Origin: Planktothrix sp. PCC 11201
GTDB taxonomy: Bacteria > Cyanobacteriota > Cyanobacteriia > Cyanobacteriales > Microcoleaceae
Direction: 5' to 3'
Length of the DNA stretch: 42,848 nucleotides
Assembly: GCF_900009135.1 (NCBI RefSeq)
Contig: NZ_LT797704.1
Location: 73,897 to 116,744, forward strand
Made by a program: the position numbers and the translations under genes. Below the pieces are notes generated by a model, which saw only the letters and a list, made by a program, of their open reading frames with translations, was not told where the DNA came from and made no database searches. The first letter of the stretch is position 1. Each line of letters begins with the position of its first letter. This document shows positions 18,483-27,807 of this stretch, one piece after another.

Positions 18483-20159
18483 TTAAAACCAGAACCACCA
18501 CCAACTTTTTCGTTTTCCATTCGGTCTAATCGTACGCCCATTCATTTTAGCCGTGGCTAATTGTTCATCGGTGACAATGGCATCGGTCAGATTAGCACCA
18601 CAGAGATTCACCCCTCGCAAATTAGCCCGATTTAAACAGGCATTTCTCAAATTTGCACCCCGAAGATCCGCCCGTTCCAAATTAGCATTACTCATATAGG
18701 CTTTAACTAATTTAGCATTTCTGAAATTAACAGAAGTTAATCTTGCCCGACCAAAATTAACTTCTGTTAAATCGGCTCCTTGAAAATTCGTATTACTTAA
18801 ACGGGATTCGTAAAAATTAGCTCCAGACCCATCAAAATTTTCTAAATTTAAACCACTTAATTCACAGTCTGCAAAATCCCGTCTGCCCTTTATATATGCA
18901 GTTTTTAATGTGTTTTCATTCCATTTTGGGGCTGAATTTACCGGGACAGAAGCAGAATTAAATTTATTACTTGCACTAGAATCAGAGATCATGCTGACTG
19001 GAGCGCCTTGATTGGAACTGAAACTACTGATTAGAGCAGTTTGATCATGAATATCCTGATCTCCTCCCAGGTTTCCTGGTTTTTTCTTAGCTAACCGTTG
19101 TTTCCTTTCCCGAATTTGTGCACCTATTTTTTCTGAAGTCAACATCAACCCGGTATTTTCATTGAAAACAGTAGGTTCATTCGTAGAAGTTGGTAATTTC
19201 GAGTTAGAAGTTGAGTTAGACTTCTGCTGCATTACCATGCCTTCTGAAAGACCTCCATAACTAAATTCAGAATCTAATGCTCGCAGAACATCTTGCGCCG
19301 ATTGATAGCGATACTGCACCGAAAATTCTAACATTCGTTGCAATATACTGCAAAAAGAATCACTCACATCCAGATGGGGTTGCCACAAAATTTCCCCCGT
19401 AATTTGATTACTTTCAAAGGAATTAGGAGACTTCCCGGTCATCAAATAAACGCAGGTCATTCCCACCGCATAAATATCACTGGCATAAACCGGACGCAAA
19501 GCCATCTGTTCGGGAGGAGCAAACCCCGATGTGCCGATGGCAAAATTAGTAAAAGCCGTTTGTCCAGTTCCCATCATTGTGGCTTGGTTAACTTGATCTT
19601 TAACGGCTCCAAAGTCAATTAAAACCAGATTTTGATCAATTCGCCGACGTAAAATATTAGCAGGTTTAATATCTCGGTGAATCACTTCTTGACTGTGAAT
19701 ATAATCTAATATGGGAAGAATTTCCCGCAGAAATTTTTTGGCTTCTGCCTCGTCAAAAATACCCTTTTCCTTGACCTCTTGTTTTAAGGTACAGCCATCC
19801 ACATATTCTTGTACCAGATAAAATTGTTTTCCCCCGACAAAATAATCAATCAGGCTAGGAATCTGAAGATGATCACCAATTTTACCCAGGGTTTTTGCTT
19901 CCCGTTGAAATAACTCCCGTGCCATTTCTAAAATTCGAGCCGATGTCGCCGTGGGTCGCAGTTGTTTGACCACACAATTCGGCTGTTCGGGTAGGGACAT
20001 ATCAGCAGCCAGAAACGTTGCCCCAAATCCTCCTTTGCCCAAAGGTTGAATCACCTGATAGCGATTTCTCAGCAGCAATTTTGAACCACAAGCCTTGCAC
20101 TTGAGGGCATCATCTAAATTTTCAGGTTGAGGGCAGGCTGGATTAACACAGTAGCTCAT
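18483..20159 (-). CDS. spkB: Serine/threonine kinase with N-terminal zinc ribbon and pentapeptide repeats (SpkB-like)
   Basis: This 558-residue protein begins with four cysteines in a zinc-ribbon layout (C4, C9, C21, C24). A Hanks-type kinase domain follows: GKGGFGATF at 41-49, VVK with Lys65, HRDIKPAN with Asp163 and DFG at 182-184. A Ser/Asn-rich linker of about 120 residues leads to some 18 pentapeptide units (about 440-535) of A(D/N)LXX type. The same order occurs in Synechocystis SpkB, a kinase linked to oxidative stress tolerance. The substrate here is unknown. The symbol is given by architecture only. Confidence 0.88.
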   Translation of the reverse strand: MSYCVNPACPQPENLDDALKCKACGSKLLLRNRYQVIQPLGKGGFGATFLAADMSLPEQPNCVVKQLRPTATSARILEMARELFQREAKTLGKIGDHLQIPSLIDYFVGGKQFYLVQEYVDGCTLKQEVKEKGIFDEAEAKKFLREILPILDYIHSQEVIHRDIKPANILRRRIDQNLVLIDFGAVKDQVNQATMMGTGQTAFTNFAIGTSGFAPPEQMALRPVYASDIYAVGMTCVYLMTGKSPNSFESNQITGEILWQPHLDVSDSFCSILQRMLEFSVQYRYQSAQDVLRALDSEFSYGGLSEGMVMQQKSNSTSNSKLPTSTNEPTVFNENTGLMLTSEKIGAQIRERKQRLAKKKPGNLGGDQDIHDQTALISSFSSNQGAPVSMISDSSASNKFNSASVPVNSAPKWNENTLKTAYIKGRRDFADCELSGLNLENFDGSGANFYESRLSNTNFQGADLTEVNFGRARLTSVNFRNAKLVKAYMSNANLERADLRGANLRNACLNRANLRGVNLCGANLTDAIVTDEQLATAKMNGRTIRPNGKRKSWWWFWF

Positions 20160-20452
20160 GATGTTTGAGATTGCTTTTTACCAGTGAACGGGGAACTTGC
20201 AAAACCCACAGGACGGACGATATGATACTGGATTTGTGTTTTACTTATTCCTCAACGACTATGCCACCCTTGAAGCATAAACATTCGTTTTCTATTAATC
20301 TTGCTCTTGTAGCAATATTTGAACGCATTGACACCCCGATTATAACACAAAATCCTTAGAGTTTCAGTGGTTGAGCTTCAACACCTTAATAATCAACACT
20401 TAACACCCGACTTGATGCAACAATGGATTAGGAACATTGAAAGCGAATCACG

Positions 20453-22948
20453 ATGCGTATTTCTCTAAATTGGTTACAAGAACTGGTAGATATCCAGATG
20501 ACCCCCCAAAATTTGGCAGAAACCCTAACGGTGGCGGGGTTTGAAGTAGAAGATATTGAAGATTGGCGTTCCTGGGCTGATGGGGTTGTCCTGGGAAGAA
20601 TTATTCAGGCCGAACAACACCCCAATGCCGATAAATTAAGGGTTTGTCTAGTGGATATTGGGGGTTCAGAACCCCTGAATATTGTCTGTGGAGCACCCAA
20701 TGCAGCAGCAGGAATGGTTGTGGCTGTAGCAACCCTAGGAACTTATTTACCTAAAATTAATTTAACCCTGAAAAAAACTAAATTGCGGGGAGTTTCCTCC
20801 GAGGGGATGATTTGTTCTTTAGCTGAATTGGGATTAGAAAAAGAGTCCTCGGGAATCCACAGTTTTAACCTAGAAAATCCAATATTAGGCAGTGATATTA
20901 GACCCTTATTAGGGTTAGATGATGTCATTTTAGATGTCACCGCCACGGCTAACCGCGCCGATGGTTTAAGTATGGTAGGAATTGCCCGGGAAATTGCCGC
21001 ATTAACCGGGGCAAATTTAAGAATTCCTGAACCGCCGGAGTTGTTAATTACACAGCCAGATGAATCGGAATATTTAGCAATTGAAATTGCCGATAAAACC
21101 GCCTGTCCCATCTATATTGGCACGATGATTAAAGGAGTGAAAATTGCTCCTTCTCCCGATTGGTTACAACGGCGTTTACAAGCCGCGGGAGTGCGTCCAA
21201 TTAATAATGTGGTAGATGTCACGAATTATATTTTATTGGAATGGGGACAACCGCTTCATGCCTTTGATTTAGATCGGCTAAAACAGGTAACTCACTCTCA
21301 AGATTTAACCGTGGGTGTGCGGTTTGCTAAATCCGATGAATCCATTAAAACCTTAGATGGTCAAACTCGGAAATTACAAGAGCAAAATCTGTTAATCACG
21401 GCTAATGATTATCCGGTAGCTTTAGCTGGAGTTATGGGAGGGGAAGAAACAGAAGTTTTTGCCCAAACTCAAAATATATTGTTAGAAGCAGCTATTTTTT
21501 CCCCCATCACTATTCGTCGTTCCGCCCGGGCGCAAGGTTTACGCAGTGAGTCTTCTACCCGTTATGAACGTGGGGTAAATCAGGCGGAATTAGAAGTCGC
21601 TTGTCGGCGGGCTATTTTATTACTAAAAGAGTTGGCTTCTGGGACTCCAACTCGTCAAGAAAGCGATCGCAGTTCCCTAGAAATTCAGACTCCTGAAATT
21701 ACATTAAGGTTAGATAGAATTAATGCTATTTTGGGACAACTGAAACGAGCCGAATCTCCCTATTTATTACCCGAAGAAGTAGAGAAAACCCTGACGGCTT
21801 TAGGATGTAAATGTAGGGGCGGGTTCATTCAAATTCCGGCAATGAGCAAAGATATCACAGAACCCGCCCGTACGGAGTCTCCCAATAATTCTGTGGTTTG
21901 GCAAGTTACGGTTCCCCCCTATCGTTATCGAGATTTAGAACGGGAAATTGACTTAATTGAAGAAGTTGCCCGTCTCTACGGATATGATCAATTCCGTGAC
22001 ACTTTACCCCGTCAAGGAGTATCGGGTTATCTCCCCTTAGAACAGGTGGCAACCCGACAAATTCGGGCGGCTTTTCGCGGGGAAGGATTAACGGAATTAA
22101 TGCACTATTCCCTAGTCAAAACAGAGGGGGATAATCAAGTGGTTTTAGATAATCCTTTGTTTGTGGAATATTCGGCTTTACGCACCGAAATGTTAACCGG
22201 ATTAATTGATGCCTTTGTCTATAATTTAGAAAATGGCAATGGGCCGTTAAATGGCTTTGAAATCGGTCGAATTTTCTGGAAAGAAGGAGATGAATATAAA
22301 GAACAAGATGCTGTTGCTGGGATTATGGGAGGCGATCGCAGTTTTGGCCGTTGGGTTCGCAGTGGTCAAGAGCAACCCCTAACTTGGTTTGAAGCTAAAG
22401 GGATTTTAGAAGCGGTATTTCAGCGCTTGAATTTAACCGTTGAATATAAACCGGAATCTACCCTAGAATTGTTACACCCCGGACGCACCGCTTCTTTATG
22501 GTTACAGGGAAAACGGTTAGGAATTTTCGGACAATTGCATCCGCAACTGTGTCAAAAACAGGATTTACCGAATCAAGTTTATGCCTTTGAATTCCAGTTA
22601 TCGGTATTATTAGAAGGGATGAATCGCCCCTCTAATTTAGTTCGTAAGTTCAAACCTTTTTCAGCTTTCCCCGCTTCCGATCGCGATATTGCTTTTTTCG
22701 TCCCCGTCGAGGTAGCGGTCGCAGATATTCAACGCTGTATTACCAAAGCCGCCGGAAATTTATTAGAATCGGTGGAGGTTTTCGACGAATATCGGGGTAA
22801 AAATGTACCTGAAGGTCAACGGAGTTTGGCTTTTCGTTTAGTTTATCGTGTGAGTGATCGCACCTTAACTGATAGCGATATTGATCCCTGCCAACAAAAA
22901 GTCCGAGATGCTTTAGTGCAACAATTTAACGTCAGTCTCAGAAGTTAG
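20453..22948 (+). CDS. pheT: Phenylalanyl-tRNA synthetase beta subunit, with a repeat-derived insertion
   Basis: This 831-residue subunit recognises and holds tRNA-Phe in the alpha2-beta2 enzyme. It contains the N-terminal tRNA-binding OB fold ([19 protein letters not shown]), the B3/B4 editing domain ([20 protein letters not shown]), the B5 region ([26 protein letters not shown]) and the C-terminal ferredoxin-like anticodon-binding domain. Between LGCK and VWQVTVPP it carries about 20 extra residues encoded by a palindromic spacer repeat (21813-21873). The protein is about that much longer than I expect for cyanobacterial PheT. The frame stays open, so the enzyme is probably active. Confidence 0.97.
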   Translation: MRISLNWLQELVDIQMTPQNLAETLTVAGFEVEDIEDWRSWADGVVLGRIIQAEQHPNADKLRVCLVDIGGSEPLNIVCGAPNAAAGMVVAVATLGTYLPKINLTLKKTKLRGVSSEGMICSLAELGLEKESSGIHSFNLENPILGSDIRPLLGLDDVILDVTATANRADGLSMVGIAREIAALTGANLRIPEPPELLITQPDESEYLAIEIADKTACPIYIGTMIKGVKIAPSPDWLQRRLQAAGVRPINNVVDVTNYILLEWGQPLHAFDLDRLKQVTHSQDLTVGVRFAKSDESIKTLDGQTRKLQEQNLLITANDYPVALAGVMGGEETEVFAQTQNILLEAAIFSPITIRRSARAQGLRSESSTRYERGVNQAELEVACRRAILLLKELASGTPTRQESDRSSLEIQTPEITLRLDRINAILGQLKRAESPYLLPEEVEKTLTALGCKCRGGFIQIPAMSKDITEPARTESPNNSVVWQVTVPPYRYRDLEREIDLIEEVARLYGYDQFRDTLPRQGVSGYLPLEQVATRQIRAAFRGEGLTELMHYSLVKTEGDNQVVLDNPLFVEYSALRTEMLTGLIDAFVYNLENGNGPLNGFEIGRIFWKEGDEYKEQDAVAGIMGGDRSFGRWVRSGQEQPLTWFEAKGILEAVFQRLNLTVEYKPESTLELLHPGRTASLWLQGKRLGIFGQLHPQLCQKQDLPNQVYAFEFQLSVLLEGMNRPSNLVRKFKPFSAFPASDRDIAFFVPVEVAVADIQRCITKAAGNLLESVEVFDEYRGKNVPEGQRSLAFRLVYRVSDRTLTDSDIDPCQQKVRDALVQQFNVSLRS
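21813..21873. repeat. Palindromic GGGCGGGTTC repeat inside pheT
   Basis: GTAGGGGCGGGTTC (21813-21826) and GAACCCGCCCGTAC (21860-21873) are inverted copies with one mismatch. They belong to the family seen in spacers near 10.1-10.4, 31.6 and 40.3 kb. The element is translated in frame at a domain boundary of PheT. Confidence 0.85.
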
Positions 22949-22985
22949 ATATTAGTCAACAATCAACAATCAATCAGCAACAATT

Positions 22986-23255
22986 ATGCCAAAATATGTC
23001 ATGTTCGGAAGCTATTGTGAGAACGTTCTTGAGAAACGAGAACCCTATCGGGCGGAACATTTAGAACGATTAAAACAACAAAAAGAATCGGGAGTTTTAT
23101 TAACCATTGGCCCGACTCAGGATGTTACTAAAATATTTGGGATTTATGAGGCGGAGGATGAAGCAACCGTGCGTCAGTTAATTGAGTCTGACCCCTATTG
23201 GCAAAATGGGATTTGGACGGAATATGATGTTAAAGCCTGGATTCAAGTCTATTAA
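22986..23255 (+). CDS. YciI-family protein
   Basis: This 89-residue protein has the ferredoxin-like YciI fold. It contains the conserved early His in YRAEHLERLKQQKESG and the aspartate-rich end in ESDPYWQNGIWTEYDVKAW. The family may act on small molecules, but its reactions are poorly known. It follows pheT by 37 bases on the same strand, so cotranscription is likely. Length and motifs are normal. Confidence 0.9.
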   Translation: MPKYVMFGSYCENVLEKREPYRAEHLERLKQQKESGVLLTIGPTQDVTKIFGIYEAEDEATVRQLIESDPYWQNGIWTEYDVKAWIQVY

Positions 23256-23322
23256 GATTAAGGCTAAATTTATCCCACCCAAAATTTCAAAAATTATCCA
23301 TTTTTGATTTGTTGAAGTAGAT

Positions 23323-23357
23323 GAAATCCCCGCCCATTCACGGCGGGGGGGTGTCAA
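23323..23357 (+). mobile_element. Third solo IS605-like right end
   Basis: GAAATCCCCGCCCATTCACG followed by GCGGGGGGGTGTCAA repeats the pattern of the IS605-type right ends: AATCCCCGCC pairs with GGCGGGG, then GTGTCAA. It lies between convergent genes and could double as a terminator. Confidence 0.55.
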
Positions 23358-23359
23358 CC

Positions 23360-23830
23360 CTAACCCCCTAAAAAATACTGTAATTTAATATTAATCTTAG
23401 TGTTTTCCCCCGCTACCACCACCGCCGCATCACTGAATTTGGGGGGCCCGGTGAGAATGGTGGGATTTTTAGAAAAACCAAATCCTTCGGTGGGAATTCC
23501 TAAAGCATTTCGGTTAGCCGTTTTATCGTTATTCGCATCATGAATAACGGCAATAGCATAACTACCAGGTTGTAAATTATCAAAATTCATCACCACAGGA
23601 ACTTCTGTAATACTCACACAACCGCTTTTTATGGCATCATCTCCATTACTGGGGAAGCCTTTATTACTCGCAAATAAACTCGCACAAACTTGTCCATTTT
23701 TATTTTTAAACCCATCAATAGTCAGGGTTATTTTACTTTTGGTTTGAGCTTGAACATTAACAGAAACGGAAAAAATACTGACGAAAAGGAAAGAAGTCAG
23801 AAACATTAAGGGTTTTGTAGATTGAATCAT
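23360..23830 (-). CDS. DUF2141 family exported protein
   Basis: This 156-residue protein has a Sec signal peptide (a basic start, a hydrophobic stretch to about residue 25, and a likely cut after VQA near 28). The mature part follows the DUF2141 pattern: GQVCASLFASNKGFPSNGDDA, FDNLQPGSYAIAVIHDANNDKTANRN and EGFGFSKNP. These are small beta-sandwich secreted or periplasmic proteins of unknown function. It converges on the yciI-type gene and is followed upstream by tsaE on the same strand, 108 bases away. Confidence 0.9.
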   Translation of the reverse strand: MIQSTKPLMFLTSFLFVSIFSVSVNVQAQTKSKITLTIDGFKNKNGQVCASLFASNKGFPSNGDDAIKSGCVSITEVPVVMNFDNLQPGSYAIAVIHDANNDKTANRNALGIPTEGFGFSKNPTILTGPPKFSDAAVVVAGENTKINIKLQYFLGG

Positions 23831-23938
23831 TGGGGGATTTTAGGAAATGGGTTGAACGGGGATTAGTCTGTTTAAATTATCCCATAATTCAATGGTTTTG
23901 TAAAGTTGTTTTGTTTGGCGATCGCCTCCAATTCATAC

Positions 23939-24412
23939 TCAATTTAGAAATTCAATCTGATCTAAATCCAGATTAAAATTCTCCTGACCGATATTAAATA
24001 AAGTGGCAAGACGATCACCTTTTTCTGTATAAGTTAATTCTATTTTTAGATAACTTTCCGGTTTATAGGGCAAACGATCCGCCCATTCAATGGCAATAAT
24101 TCCGGGTTCTACTTCGATTCCTTCCCAATATTGTTCTAAGTTCAAGTGTTCAATTTCCGATGCTTCTAATCGATATAAGTCTAAATGGTAGAGAGGAATC
24201 CTGCCATTTAGATATTCATTAATCAAAGTAAATGTCGGACTTTCAACGCAGTCAGAAATGTCTAAACCTGCTGCTAAACCTTGAACAAAAGTTGTTTTTC
24301 CGGCTCCTAAATTCCCTTCTAATAATAGCACACTATTGGCTGGGAGCGATCGCCCTAATTGTTTCCCTAATTCATGGGTTGCTTGGGCATTGGGTAAATG
24401 GAATTGAGTCAT
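23939..24412 (-). CDS. tsaE: tRNA threonylcarbamoyladenosine biosynthesis ATPase TsaE
   Basis: This 157-residue P-loop ATPase has the Walker A motif GNLGAGKTT (33-41). SPTFTLINEY and HLDLYRLE follow, together with the family's IAIEWADRL motif. TsaE drives turnover of the TsaB-TsaD complex that makes t6A37 in ANN-decoding tRNAs. The length is normal. It lies between the DUF2141 gene and the YvcK-family gene, all on the minus strand, but hairpins separate it from the latter. Confidence 0.96.
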   Translation of the reverse strand: MTQFHLPNAQATHELGKQLGRSLPANSVLLLEGNLGAGKTTFVQGLAAGLDISDCVESPTFTLINEYLNGRIPLYHLDLYRLEASEIEHLNLEQYWEGIEVEPGIIAIEWADRLPYKPESYLKIELTYTEKGDRLATLFNIGQENFNLDLDQIEFLN

Positions 24413-24440
24413 AATTTTATATGAATAGTTTAGAAAAGAT

Positions 24441-24486
24441 TAAGCCCTAAAGGGCTTACTACTTTGTAGTGAGTCCTTTAGGACTC
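24441..24486. terminator. Three consecutive hairpins
   Basis: TAAGCCCTAAAGGGCTTA (24441-24458), ACTACTTTGTAGT (24459-24471) and GAGTCCTTTAGGACTC (24471-24486) each fold back on themselves. They lie just after the stop of the YvcK-family gene on the minus strand, where a terminator is expected. The first is shared, in the opposite direction, with the hairpin after sdhA near 38.39 kb, so this is also a dispersed repeat. Confidence 0.65.
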
Positions 24487-24492
24487 TCTAAC

Positions 24493-25875
24493 CTATGGGT
24501 TAGTTTTGCCAAACCATCTTAATAAAACTTGGGCTAACCGATAGGGATCATGGCGTAAATATCCGGTATCGGGATCAACATCCATAACATTACTCATCAC
24601 AATTCTGCGACCCAATTGTTTAACCAGATCTCGATCTAAAATAACTGGATGAGAGTCCTCTTGAGCATAGCGAATTAAAGCATTAGCTGGGGGAACTGTT
24701 CCTTGAGTTAACACCGCATCAAATAATTGATAACCGCAGGCTTTATCAATGGCTTTAATATGATCGGAAACGGTATAACCATCGGTTTCCCCTGGTTGCG
24801 TCATAATATTACAAATATAAATTCGAGGAACATTTCGAGAAGCAATGGCAGCGGCGATTTCTGGAACTAATAAATTAGGAATTACACTTGTATATAAACT
24901 ACCAGGGCCAATAATAATCAAATCTGCCTCTAAAATCGCTTGCACTGCTTTCGGTAGGGCGGGAGGGTTGGGGGGAATACAACCAATTGTCAAAATTTTT
25001 CCCTTAGCTTCAGTAATACTAGATTCCCCATGAATTCGGCGACCATCGGCTAATTTTGCCCATAAATTAACATCTGTTAATGTGGCGGGTAGGACTTGAC
25101 CTCTAATGGCTAATACCTTAGAACTAGCGGCAATTGCCTGTTCTAAATCTCCTTCAATTTCACTCATTGCAGTTAAGAATAAATTTCCGAAACTATGTCC
25201 GGTTAATCCATCTCCGGCGGTAAATCGGTATTGAAATAATTCCGTTAATAATCGTTCTTCATCAGCTAGGGCGGCGATACAATTCCTAATATCTCCCGGC
25301 GGCAATACCCCCATTTCTCGACGTAACCGTCCTGAAGATCCGCCGTCATCTGCCACAGTAACAATGGCGGTAATATTCGCACTATATTCCTTCAATCCCC
25401 GCAATAGAGTCGATAACCCAGTTCCGCCCCCAATCCCCACGATTTTCGGCCCCCGTAATAATCGGCGATGACTCAACAAACGATCGACTAATTGTTCATC
25501 TCCGACCGGATAAAAGGCTTCGCTAATGGAATTGAGACTGCGGGTTTGACTCCAAAGAACTAGGACAACCCCCAAGGCAATCATTAATGGCCCCGAGATA
25601 TAATTTGGCACAACGGTGGTAATCCATCCTAATAAATTTTTCAGCAGTTGTAGGATGTAATAAATCGGAGTCATTCCCGTCGAGATTGCCAACCCTAAAC
25701 TAGCCACTAACACCCCCGTGGCGCTAACCGCCATCCACCGCTTGATAAACAACCCAGGAGATAACCATTTAAACCATTGGTTAATCATCCGGGGAGAACG
25801 ATAGTTCGATAGGCCAAGATGGAGTCTGAGTTTCATAATTCTGCGGAGGGTGTGTTTGAACAAACCAGTTGACAT
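24493..25875 (-). CDS. yvcK: YvcK/CofD-family UDP-sugar-binding protein with membrane N-terminus
   Basis: This 460-residue protein has two hydrophobic segments (about 45-65 and 90-112) and then the YvcK domain. It starts with [20 protein letters not shown] and [21 protein letters not shown] and continues with GNLFLTAM and [18 protein letters not shown]. In other bacteria YvcK binds UDP-GlcNAc and supports cell-wall synthesis and growth on gluconeogenic carbon. The membrane-anchored form is common in cyanobacteria. The start at 25875 gives a basic N-terminus; M14 is an alternative. It is divergent from the ABC ATPase gene. Confidence 0.93.
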   Translation of the reverse strand: MSTGLFKHTLRRIMKLRLHLGLSNYRSPRMINQWFKWLSPGLFIKRWMAVSATGVLVASLGLAISTGMTPIYYILQLLKNLLGWITTVVPNYISGPLMIALGVVLVLWSQTRSLNSISEAFYPVGDEQLVDRLLSHRRLLRGPKIVGIGGGTGLSTLLRGLKEYSANITAIVTVADDGGSSGRLRREMGVLPPGDIRNCIAALADEERLLTELFQYRFTAGDGLTGHSFGNLFLTAMSEIEGDLEQAIAASSKVLAIRGQVLPATLTDVNLWAKLADGRRIHGESSITEAKGKILTIGCIPPNPPALPKAVQAILEADLIIIGPGSLYTSVIPNLLVPEIAAAIASRNVPRIYICNIMTQPGETDGYTVSDHIKAIDKACGYQLFDAVLTQGTVPPANALIRYAQEDSHPVILDRDLVKQLGRRIVMSNVMDVDPDTGYLRHDPYRLAQVLLRWFGKTNP

Positions 25876-26091
25876 AGATAGTGTTTTACTCTGATATACA
25901 GGCTTTTACAGACAATTTAGACTACGCGAGGTTGTACTGATCGTAAAATAACGGACTAGAGGTTAATCCCATCGGGCTATCGGTGTTTTTAATTTTTCTC
26001 AACGAGGGAGATCAAAGTGATGATAACGATTAAATCGTTTGCTTAACAACCGTATCGGGTAGAAGTTACATGATAAGAAGGGTTTAGCGAA

Positions 26092-26967
26092 ATGATCAAA
26101 GACGGTAACAAGGGAAAAACTCCAAGGATTAAAGTTGAACCCGTCGATTTTAAGGATAACTTGGTTTTATCAAAGCAATCAGAATCTTTAGAACCTTTAA
26201 TTGAATTAAAAGGAGTGAGTAAAGCCTTTGGTTCGCAACGGATTTTAGATCGGGTTGATTTAACGATTTATCGGGGAGAAGCCTTGGGAATTATCGGCCC
26301 TTCAGGAACGGGAAAATCAACGATTTTGCGAATTATTGCTGGACTTTTGCCCCCCGATGAAGGGGAAGTTTATGTGTTAGGAAAAAAACGGCAAGGATGG
26401 GTAGATGATATTACTGATCCGATTGGAATTGCTATGGTATTTCAACAGGCGGCTTTATTTGATTCTTTAACGGTGACGGAAAATATCGGTTTTTTACTCT
26501 ATCAACATACGAAATTACCTACTAAAAAAATCAGGGAATTCGTGAATGAGAAATTGGAAATGGTCGGGTTGCCTAATATTGGCGATCGCTATCCCGCCGA
26601 ATTATCGGGAGGAATGCGAAAACGGGTGAGTTTTGCCCGGGCAATTATGCCAAATCCAGAAAATCCTCGGGAGACTCCAGAGGTGATTTTATATGACGAA
26701 CCTACCGCCGGGTTAGATCCGATTGCATCAACGGTTATTGAAGATTTAATTAGGGATTTACAACATAGTGGAAAAGGTTGCAGTACCTATAGTATTGTCA
26801 CCCATCAAGATAGTACGATTCGACGCACAGCGGATCGGATTGTTTTTCTATATCAAGGTTTAGTGCAATGGCAAGGAACAATTCAGGAAGCATTTACCAC
26901 CGATAGCGCGATCGTAAAACAGTTTTTTAGTGGTAGTATTGATGGGCCGATTAAAGTGGCTAAATAA
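26092..26967 (+). CDS. ABC transporter ATPase, Mla/TGD3 type
   Basis: This 291-residue nucleotide-binding subunit has Walker A GPSGTGKST (about 83-91), Q-loop VFQQAALFDSLTV, signature LSGGMRKR, Walker B VILYDEPTAGLD and the H-loop in IVTHQDS. The closest family is the MlaF/TGD3 group, whose transporters carry phospholipids between membranes with an MCE-domain protein. Neither the permease (MlaE) nor the MCE subunit is nearby. A charged N-terminal extension of about 40 residues precedes the core. The upstream 216 bases are the divergent promoter region with yvcK. Confidence 0.9.
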   Translation: MIKDGNKGKTPRIKVEPVDFKDNLVLSKQSESLEPLIELKGVSKAFGSQRILDRVDLTIYRGEALGIIGPSGTGKSTILRIIAGLLPPDEGEVYVLGKKRQGWVDDITDPIGIAMVFQQAALFDSLTVTENIGFLLYQHTKLPTKKIREFVNEKLEMVGLPNIGDRYPAELSGGMRKRVSFARAIMPNPENPRETPEVILYDEPTAGLDPIASTVIEDLIRDLQHSGKGCSTYSIVTHQDSTIRRTADRIVFLYQGLVQWQGTIQEAFTTDSAIVKQFFSGSIDGPIKVAK

Positions 26968-26977
26968 TATATTAATG

Positions 26978-27068
26978 GGGATCACGGATTTAAGAAGATT
27001 TCACGGATTTCACGGATTTTAATCTGTCCCCCAATCAAGTCGAGGGCAGGGTTAATCTCCGTAATCCT
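26978..27068. repeat. 91-bp dispersed repeat, copy 2
   Basis: It has the same direction and almost the same sequence as the block at 2199-2289. It follows the stop of the ABC ATPase by 10 bases and faces the end of the PIN toxin gene. Confidence 0.85.
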
Positions 27069-27101
27069 CTTAAATCCTTGATAGATAATGGGGAGTAGAT
27101 A

Positions 27102-27521
27102 TTAAGGATTTTCTAATAATAAAGCTCTAAAACCAGCTTGTATAAAATGAAGGTCAGCCGTTACTGCATTGATTAAACCTTTATCTGCCATAACAATAAA
27201 TGAAATACAGTCTGTTAAACCCCAAGTTTTATCAGGGCGTGCTTGATAAAGTTGAAGCGCACGAGTTAGTAAATTTGTATCTACAGTAACAACATAAATA
27301 TTGTCTGTCTGATAACATTGTTGAATAAATCTAACAGCCGGATTCCGATTAATAGCACTCAACGCATTAGCAACTTCCGTTAAAACTGCTTCTGTTACCC
27401 ATACTTCATCTGCATTTCTAACGGGATTTAACCATTTTTTAGCTTGATCATGATACTGATCACGAGGATTTAATAAGGCTTGAATAAAAACCGTATCTAG
27501 CAGTAAACGGGAATTGCTCAT
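27102..27521 (-). CDS. PIN-domain toxin (VapC type)
   Basis: This 139-residue protein has the PIN fold, with acidic residues at D9 (LLLDTVFI), E49 (VLTEVANAL), D104 (GLTDCISF) and D123 (TADLHF). PIN toxins are RNases that cleave tRNA, rRNA or mRNA when free of antitoxin. Its start overlaps the stop of the upstream small gene by 4 bases, the classic toxin-antitoxin coupling. It is the last gene of a three-gene minus-strand operon with the HTH-nuclease protein. Confidence 0.9.
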   Translation of the reverse strand: MSNSRLLLDTVFIQALLNPRDQYHDQAKKWLNPVRNADEVWVTEAVLTEVANALSAINRNPAVRFIQQCYQTDNIYVVTVDTNLLTRALQLYQARPDKTWGLTDCISFIVMADKGLINAVTADLHFIQAGFRALLLENP

Positions 27522-27796
27522 TGAGAATTATCTGGATAACGTTTTGCTGTTCCATATAAGTAATGATCGTGATTGATTGACCAATCTGGAGGAGCCTCAA
27601 CAGTTCCCATCACTGATTCTAAGACATCCCAAGCATTTTGTTGATTTTGAACAAAAGTTATCTTTTGCTCGGTTTCTTTTTCGTGTTCTGTATTCCCTTC
27701 AGTATTCAAATAAGTTTGTAACCATTCTGCCAGTTGACGGACTTCAATAGCAGATAATTTTTGAATAGCCGCTTCAACTTCTGTTAGTGAATTCAT
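27518..27796 (-). CDS. Antitoxin-like protein for the PIN toxin
   Basis: This 92-residue acidic protein has an N-terminal helix-rich part (LTEVEAAIQKLSAIEVRQLAEWLQTYLN). A flexible, highly charged middle and a C-terminal end with PPDWSINHDHYLYGTAKRY could wrap the toxin. No standard DNA-binding fold is obvious. Position and translational overlap with the PIN gene are the main evidence. The gene for the HTH-nuclease protein ends 11 bases upstream. Confidence 0.8.
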   Translation of the reverse strand: MNSLTEVEAAIQKLSAIEVRQLAEWLQTYLNTEGNTEHEKETEQKITFVQNQQNAWDVLESVMGTVEAPPDWSINHDHYLYGTAKRYPDNSQ

Positions 27797-27807
27797 CCTA
27801 TTTGATC

